NCBI GenBank assembly: GCA_025738555.1
Contig: JAOVFP010000004.1
Span: 4,526,001-4,590,000, forward strand
Length of the DNA stretch: 64,000 nucleotides
Reading direction: 5' to 3'
Source: Cyathus striatus
Taxonomy: Eukaryota; Basidiomycota; Agaricomycetes; Agaricales; Nidulariaceae
Positions 57,430-64,000 of the stretch are shown one piece after another. Made by a program: the position numbers and the translations under genes. Within the stretch, counting starts at the first letter, position 1. Every line of letters begins with the position of its first letter. Under the pieces are notes generated by a model. The model searched no databases and was not told the origin of the DNA. It saw only the letters and a list, made by a program, of their open reading frames with translations.

Positions 57430-58220
57430 TCCTCTCCATTCCAACGCTATGCAATGCGGTCGTTCAGCCGGGCATTACACCTACGAATTCCAGTGGTATT
57501 CAGCATGGCTTGTGGCTACCTTCAAGCGGAGCTAAGTACTACTGTACTCTCAAGATGCATATTCACCCCCGCAAATCATTTCTACCTGCCTCGTTTGCGA
57601 CGTCTAACTCGCTATCTTTGCCACCCTTTGTCACCTTGCCTCCGGGTCTTCGCGCGATCATATGCCTCGTTTTACCCTCAGTGCTCCGTCGACGCTTCGG
57701 GCATAAGTATTCGATCGACACAGGCGCTGATGATATTGAGTCGTAGACACCCAAAAGTAATCTCCGGTCCTTTATACAACAAAGGCGCCTACATATGGTC
57801 AGGATATACTGAGACCATTATCGATATCACAATGCGCGTGGTTGACTCTCTGTGGGTGGCTGATGAATCGACGGACGTCGATTCCGTCGTCCGAATCCTT
57901 TGTGGAAAAGTAATCTTGGTACGAGACTAGTTATCGATCCCCCTCAGGCTGTGCTGATAACATCTTCTACATTACATATTGATGCTTATGCTGTTGTTTT
58001 GACGCATGATGACTCTTCCCAGCTCCCTAAATGTTTCAAAAACCTGTATCTCACCCATGTTTCTTATTTTCTGTTCCATATAGCAAGTTAAGCAACATCT
58101 CAACTTTACTCAGTGCCAAGTACCTTGATGTCATTGTCAGGACGTAGCTCTACTACTTCAGTGCAGACATGATGCGTGGGGTTGAGTCGGACCAGGTTGT
58201 CTGTTTGTGGGCGGCTGGCG
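57430..58220. repeat. Segmental duplication, copy 1 (partner 62990-63800)
   Basis: Same-strand similarity to 62990-63800 includes GGCATTACACCTA/GGGCACTACACCTA, TTCAAGCGGAGCTAAG, GGCGCTGATGATATTGAG/GGCGCTGATAACATAGAG, ATAGCAAGTTAAGCA and GTCGGACCAGGTT. No gene is recognised in either copy and frames are not conserved, so it looks non-coding or long dead. Confidence 0.7.
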
Positions 58221-60889
58221 CCACTCGGTGCCAGCATACGTCACATACGTAAAAAACTATCACTGGACACTATTTACTAAACATTTATGATTTACAGCTC
58301 TTGGGCTTTCGATATTTTGTTCACTAATGTGTAATCAAATTACTGTAAGTAATTTCGACACATTTCGACACATTTCCCATAAGTGGAGCGGGTAGCTTTG
58401 TTGGTCGATTCTAATTTTGTTATTGGATTTGGCGCTCACGTATTCTTGTCAAGGCCCACTTTTGGCCCACTTAATCTTCTTCCCGCTGGCATCCGGCTGC
58501 CAACTTCTAACTTCCAACTTCCACGCTTATACATGAATACCAACATAGTTTGAAATACATATCGCGGACGCTGTCGAACTGAGCTTTACATTCAATGGTT
58601 TAAACCTGTTTAAACTTCACGATTCTATTCTCGTTCTGTTAGCGTTCGCTGCCGCACGCCTACTACACCTGCTTCCAGCGTAGTTATACTGCAACTTCCA
58701 CATAGGACTCGAAAGCAAACAGAAGAGTCTAAGTTGCTCGTTGATTTCTCCTTTTTTAACTTACAATCGTGAGGCTCAAGCCACGAACTCATACACTACA
58801 TATTTCTACATCATACGCTGGTATTGTTTCATCCTCACATGCATCTGCTCCAGCGTCCAACTCGCGCTTTACGTTTATACCTTGGTTTCATATCTACAGT
58901 TCTCGAATGTTCTTCCGGCGTCTGAGAATTTCATTTCAGTTGCTGCTAAGGTAGCAGCTCGAACTCGAAGACCTCTACCTTACGTGTTGCTGTGACTCTT
59001 TGTTTTTCTCTGACGTGGAGAATATTCGAATGTGATGATGGTGATATTGTAACAACAAATGGATTGGTTCGCACGCGGACGTAACATCAGGCAGCTCATT
59101 TATCGACCCTACCCAGCCCCCCCTTTAAACCACTATAAATCGAGCTCGTCGTATTTAGCGCGTTTAAAATGATACCAGGCTGCCTACATCAAGCCTACAT
59201 CAATGTGAAGTACTACGACTTAAACTTAGATACTTTTTACGCGCCAGGAAGGAACACGCCGACCACGTTGAGTGTTGTTCTGTTTGGGCCTAGATATGAA
59301 GACTCAGGGCACTCAGCGCTCAGCATGGGAAAAATGATTTCATTCCCTTTGTCGTAGTCACGGCAATCTACGGACCGCCGGGTGCGAGTGGATTGTTACT
59401 GTGATAGAATTGAATAACAAAGTAATGCCACGCATCAATCACCCACATTATCAACTTGATACGCCGTGACTGTGACGCAGAATAAGCAACACGATACTTG
59501 GCGTCTGTTAAGTACGATGGAAGTGCTCTGATATTGGTAGTTTCAGATTATGCTATATTTATGTTTTTTTCTTTAGGGCGCCTAACTGTTTTAATACAAA
59601 GCCCAACTTGGATGCTTCTCACGCAGTGATGCATCATAACATCCTGACTCTTCGTATCGTTTCTCCTGTGCACCACCACGACAATTGAGGATTTGAACTT
59701 ACGAACCGCTTCAGGGAAACATGAACCGATCTCTTCTTGTCTGGCAGATGGTTATACTTACCTAGACCATACTAACAAATTAGGAGACAAGATCTACAGG
59801 GTCAAGTTGTTGACATTTGCAGTTGGGGTAATGGGGAAATTCTGGGGAACATTGAATGGCTCCGTAGGTGGGCCAGTGACAGTTTGTGGTACTTTGGTAA
59901 CGTGTACACTTTGTATTCAACACAGAGAGACTCACGTTGTAATCAAGGTGTTTCAGGGGGCCTACGTTGAGAACACCGACAAAAGCCTTCAGGAAGATTA
60001 GTATCTCGTGAACATTTGAACACCTCCTATGGTCTCCAACGACTAAAATTATTTGTTCAAGCTAGAGAGTCGAATGAGAGTTTCGTATTTGAGCTAAACT
60101 CGAATTCCGAATTCTTTCGCTGTATAGATAGAACACCGACAGTAAGGTCTCACCTGCCAGCTTGTCGGTGTCCCCTTATTGCGAAGATAAAAGAAAAATG
60201 TGATTTTATCATTAAAGTACCAAATGAGAACAAGAAAGAATTGGTATATATTCAAAAAACATCATCCGGAAGTCTTGATTAGGGGCTCCACAAATTCAAG
60301 GCATCGTGTCCGGATTGCATTATTTACAGTTGCATATTCACGGCGATATGAAACTCGTAAGTTACCATTCATCCTTCATTTCGGATCTGATAGATTACCG
60401 GACAGAAGGATATTATCGTTCTCTGAGAAATAATTGCTGAATTAAGGGGTTTCTGTGGAGCACGCCAAGGTAGGCTTGGACTACTGTATCGCTGAATTCC
60501 TGCTAATAAAAACTATAGATATGCCTCCCCTGAAATTATAATAAGCAAAGTTCATACGTCTCTAAGCAAAGAAGCTGACATACACGGCCTTGGAATGACC
60601 ACTGTTACATGTCAATTCGAACCTTTACATAAACTCCGTTTGTGCACATAAAGAACGGTGCACAATTTCTTTCCGTGCGGCAAGGAAAACAACTGAAACG
60701 AGGAAACTACCATACTGTTGGAACAGTAATATTGTATGCAGTTGCATCGATTTTAAACTTCTGTTTTACCATGTAAGGCGCCCACTTGAATTGAGCCCCT
60801 GATCGCAATCCGACCTCCTGGCTTTGAGTCATGCAAACATTTTCTGGCTCGTAAACACTGCGGAGCAAATTATCACAAGCATGTATCTT
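58221..60889. other. Intergenic upstream of the kinase; one kinase-like scrap
   Basis: Mostly no gene is recognised. In the frame 59693-60001 the words HVVIKVFQGAYVEN resemble the VAIKVFRG block of the kinase downstream, and a frame at 60016-60282 follows, so a very decayed kinase-related gene is possible. CTATAAAT near 59132 is TATA-like without a convincing gene. Confidence 0.35.
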
Positions 60890-60892
60890 TAA

Positions 60893-60902
60893 TATATAAA
60901 GG
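60893..60902 (+). promoter_or_regulatory. TATA box of the kinase gene
   Basis: TATATAAAGG lies about 70 bases before the kinase ATG at 60970, with a pyrimidine-rich ATTTCTCCCT stretch between them. Confidence 0.65.
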
Positions 60903-60969
60903 TCCCCAATATAAGTCGACTGCATCATTCAGTTGTATTTCTCCCTGGTTAACAGTTCAACTTCTAAGC

Positions 60970-62288
60970 ATGGCCCACCCCGACGTTTCATTAGACTTCT
61001 CCAAATCGCATATTCCGGTTTGTACAATTTAACCTTCAAGTAAGTAGTGCCGATGATGAACTCAATTCCGACATAGATTCTCGATGACCACATTTCTGGT
61101 ATGGAAGATACATATTTCGGTAGTGGAAGCTTTGGAGAAGTGTTTCAAGCCACCTGGAAGCCTCACGCCGTGGGAAAGTCTACTAAGGTAAAATTCAGTC
61201 TTCACATGCTCATGATATAACAAACGTGCTGATTTTGCTACATTTTTGAGGTTGCCATAAAGGTTTTTCGAGGCCTACAGACTCTCGAAAATACGACGGC
61301 CGATATGAAGGAACAGTATATCAGAGTAGGTGGCATTTGCGTATTCATGATACATGTGAAGTTAGTGTATAACCTTAATCTCATCTATTTAGAGAATTAA
61401 TCGAGAGCTCCGCGTCTGGGCTGCCTTAGATCATCCCAACATTCTAAAATTAATCGGCATATATACACAGGGAAAGGCTGCCCCAGGAGCACTCGTAACA
61501 TTGTACCGACCAGACCGCGACGCGGTTACGTATCTAATGGAGAACCCAGATTGTGACAGAATGTGTATTGTAAGCCACGAAATTCCTTGGTTATGCTACT
61601 GCATGTCGACGCCGCAAAAATTTCAGATAACTGGTGTGGCAAATGCGTTACACTATCTTCATTCTGTAAACGTAGTGCATGGTGATGTCAAGACAGTAAG
61701 TTTAAACATTTGAAGCCTCCCAAAACAACGCTCTAACTTCTACTATTTATCTTGAAGAAAAACGTCATCATTCATAAAGAAGGTGGGTATCAAGTTGTTC
61801 CTGAATTGGCAGATTTTGGTCGCTCTAGAGTCCTCGAGCGGAGTGGTGATACAACTGGAATAGTATCATCTTGCAGGTATAATAAAATAGGTTATTTATA
61901 AGCCATGTCTCAGTTTTACTCTGAAGATACACGGCACCCGAAATCCTCATACAAGATGATACAAGGTCGTTTACCAAGGCAGGGGACATCTACAGCTTCG
62001 GAATTTTTATGCTTGAGGTATACCATATAAACTAGCCTGAATATTACGCTTTACCTCACGGCATTATGGTGATAGATTCTGACAGGGAAGATTCCATTCT
62101 ATTGCATTTCTAATAATGCTAAAGTCATTATCGAAATTTCTACACGAGCCAGAAAACCATCCAGAGACAAATACCCTTGCAACTATATTACCGAGCATCT
62201 TTGGAAAATAATGGAGCAATGTTGGAAAACAATCCCTGGCGACAGGGGAACTATGGAGGAGATCGTTATGTTATTGAGTGATGACTGA
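60970..62288 (+). CDS. Protein kinase (TKL-like), eight exons
   Basis: Exons 60970-61017, 61077-61187, 61251-61325, 61393-61569, 61627-61695, 61758-61876, 61927-62017 and 62076-62288 join to a 300-residue protein; total coding length is 903 bases with consistent phases and GT...AG introns. Kinase landmarks in order: glycine loop FGSGSFGEVFQATW, lysine in VAIKVFRG, RELRVWAALDHPNILKLIG, catalytic loop VVHGDVKTKNV (HGD instead of HRD, with Asp, Lys and Asn kept), metal-binding ADFG, APE in YTAPEI, and GDIYSFGIFMLEILTGKIPF. It ends shortly after the domain, so it is a bare kinase with a 30-residue leader. It should phosphorylate Ser/Thr; substrates are unknown. The fourth intron (61570-61626) is 57 bases and stop-free, so its retention would add 19 residues. 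A truncated copy follows at 62.6 kb. Confidence 0.85.
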
Positions 62289-62606
62289 AGGCTATGCTTA
62301 TTTTCATGTTTCCCTTGGCGTTATTAATTACACACTCATGCGCAGGTTTTCGGGCTGATAATTAGGCTTCCGCCATTTACTATGTATACAACTCTTTGGA
62401 TTGTTACATAGAACAAGTATTCATATTGTGAAATTGGCTATTGAACCGTCTAACTGTTAGTGCATAAATGATATAATTTTCTCTTCTATAGTGACATAGG
62501 TAAACATAGTCGATGCCAACTTACAGTAGGTTTAGATTCACACGCGAGAGTCTCTTAAGATTTCTCCATCGCGATCATGATCTTGCTTAGTGTAATATCA
62601 CATATA
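62289..62606. other. Spacer between kinase and kinase pseudogene
   Basis: AT-rich; no gene is seen. The right end (ACGCTGATTTTACCGGATTG) resembles the second intron of the kinase gene, so the duplicated block begins within that intron. Confidence 0.5.
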
Positions 62607-62910
62607 CGCTGATTTTACCGGATTGCGAAGGTTACCATAAAAATCTTCCGAGGCCTGCAGTCTGTAGATAGAAAATAAGATAGCCGCACAGTTGAACGTG
62701 GTGTTAAATAATACATGTCTATTAAAAGAACTCACGGAGTGATCAGAGTCTGGGCTGCTTTAGATCATCCCAATATTCTCAAATTAATCGCCACATACTC
62801 AGGGAAATGCCTTTCCAAGGGTACTTGTCACATCCAACGCTGCTATGTCTTTAAAGAAACATCAAAACTAATCGAATGCATATTGTACGTGACGAAATTT
62901 ACTATGGCGT
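62607..62910 (+). pseudogene. Truncated kinase copy
   Basis: VTIKIFRGLQSVDRK corresponds to kinase exon 3 and ends at a TAA. IRVWAALDHPNILKLIATYS corresponds to exon 4, followed by a diverged stretch that still matches the next intron (GAATGCATATTGTACGTGACGAAAT against GAATGTGTATTGTAAGCCACGAAAT). Glycine loop, catalytic loop and activation segment are absent. The duplicated region at 62990 follows directly. Confidence 0.8.
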
Positions 62911-62989
62911 ATTAGATATGCAGTCTACAAAATCAACACATAACAACTTCTTTCAAGCTTTTTTCGATTATAACACCAATCCAAGGTGC

Positions 62990-63800
62990 TTCCTTAGCTG
63001 GGCACTACACCTAAAAACTCGTTATTTACAATATACAGGTGACACGGGTTGTTACTACTGCCATTGCTTTCTTTATCTGGCATACGTTCAAGCGGAGCTA
63101 AGGTACGTTCATGGGAAGTGGCATTTTCTCCTCTGAATTACTTCTATATTCTATGCGTAACCAGTGCGTAACCTCATTCGCGACGACCAGATCGCTACCT
63201 TGAATACCCACCTCTCAGGTCTCGGCGTGATCACTAATCTCAAATTGCTATTATCTAGAGTCTTGACACTTCGAACATATCCGATTGATATGGTGGCAGG
63301 CGCTGATAACATAGAGAGTAAAATCCGTCTTTTATATAAAGGTGCATACGGTCAGGATACATCGGGGCCGTTAGTAATGCCTCAATGTGTGTGCGGCGTG
63401 ATTTTGGTGTGATTGACTCTCCGTGGGCGGCTAATTAATCGACGACAGTATTATCGATGCCTCTTCCTCGTTGACGCAGGCTGTTCCGATAGTGCCACAT
63501 TTCCTATAAGAATGGAAGTAACGACCCGAGTTCATGCCGATGCTGCAGTGGTGATACGTTGCGATTCTTCAACACGATCTCCTGTGGCTTGTAACATTGT
63601 TTGCTTGATCATTGAGCGTATGAATATTTACGTACTTATTTTGTCCCTATAGCAAGTTAAGCAGTATCTCAACTTTCCATCGGCGCTATCTTCATGTCTG
63701 TACGTAGTCCTGAGATCTCTGTCACTACACATGAGGCTTGTGGTTGTGTCGGACCAGGTTAAAGACTGCAGGATGTCACTGCCCTGTTTTGGCTCGGTTC
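62990..63800. repeat. Segmental duplication, copy 2 (partner 57430-58220)
   Basis: This is the partner of the segment downstream of P3; similarity is patchy but collinear over about 800 bases. Each copy has a region resembling a promoter (TTTATATAAAGG at about 63332; CCTTTATACAAC in copy 1) without a clear gene. Confidence 0.7.
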
Positions 63801-64000
63801 CAGCTTCCCACACCTCCATGGGCGATACTGTATCACGTAATAAATATGTATCGTGTGACTTTGTCTCAGGCTTGTAGATAAAATATGAGTAAATACACTA
63901 TTGGCAAATGTCGCCACAATGGTACCGGTTAAACTTCCAGGTTGAGTTAAGTATCTTAGGGCCCTGTTTTATTGACATGCATGATAGATCCAACCATTTG
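63801..64000. other. Window end, no gene seen
   Basis: The last 200 bases show no recognised feature. Confidence 0.5.

Noticed and set aside
59693..60282. Separate gene of two adjacent frames
   Set aside because: The first frame lacks an ATG start, the kinase-like match is one short block only, and no intron joins the parts convincingly. I mention it only as a possible scrap.

Overview
This window looks like a transposon-rich region of a basidiomycete nuclear genome, most likely an Agaricomycete (mushroom-forming fungus). The evidence is short introns of about 50-65 bases with GT...AG ends, Plavaka-, KDZ-, MULE- and hAT-type DNA transposon remnants of kinds common in Agaricomycetes, chromodomain-bearing Ty3/gypsy elements, and a small intron-dense protein kinase with an HGD catalytic loop. 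I see no rRNA, tRNA or CRISPR.

Layout. (1) 1-13972: a minus-strand MULE-like transposase gene, cut in two by a complete Ty3/gypsy element (2443-12174, 581-base LTRs, target duplication GCATT). The element has one long gag-pol frame broken only by three TGA codons, plus a probably spliced third ORF. (2) 14.2-17.2 kb: exons of a family with short, repeated, phase-0 exons and a two-helix C-terminal end. One copy (gene B) is interrupted by a hAT-type element; a better copy (gene A) lies at 46.5-47.6 kb. (3) 17.2-20 kb: remnants and a hAT-type MITE. (4) 20-27.5 kb: a transposon-associated gene interrupted by a second Ty3/gypsy element (20529-27348, 374-base LTRs, target duplication CAGAA), which carries a chromodomain and a self-priming type primer-binding site. 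(5) 27.5-34 kb: a nest of inverted-repeat elements (long-TIR unit, then a TA-flanked element, then a hAT-type element, then an inverted duplication), a solo LTR and a minisatellite. (6) 34-43.6 kb: a decayed sister of the second gypsy element, inserted in a Ty1/copia element, which lies in a Plavaka-type transposase remnant that also holds a small MITE. (7) 45-48 kb: a KDZ transposase tail and gene A. (8) 49.8-57 kb: three tandem minus-strand paralogues of an unrecognised protein family (called P here), with a broken copy among them and a distant fragment at 17.9 kb. (9) 57-64 kb: an eight-exon protein kinase gene, a truncated kinase pseudogene and a direct segmental duplication.

The commonest mutation in the elements is CpG decay. 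Differences between paired LTRs fall almost only at CG/TG/CA sites, and the premature stops are mostly TGA where related elements have arginine. This fits cytosine-methylation-driven deamination of silenced elements. The genes most likely to be functional are the kinase, the three P-family genes and perhaps gene A.
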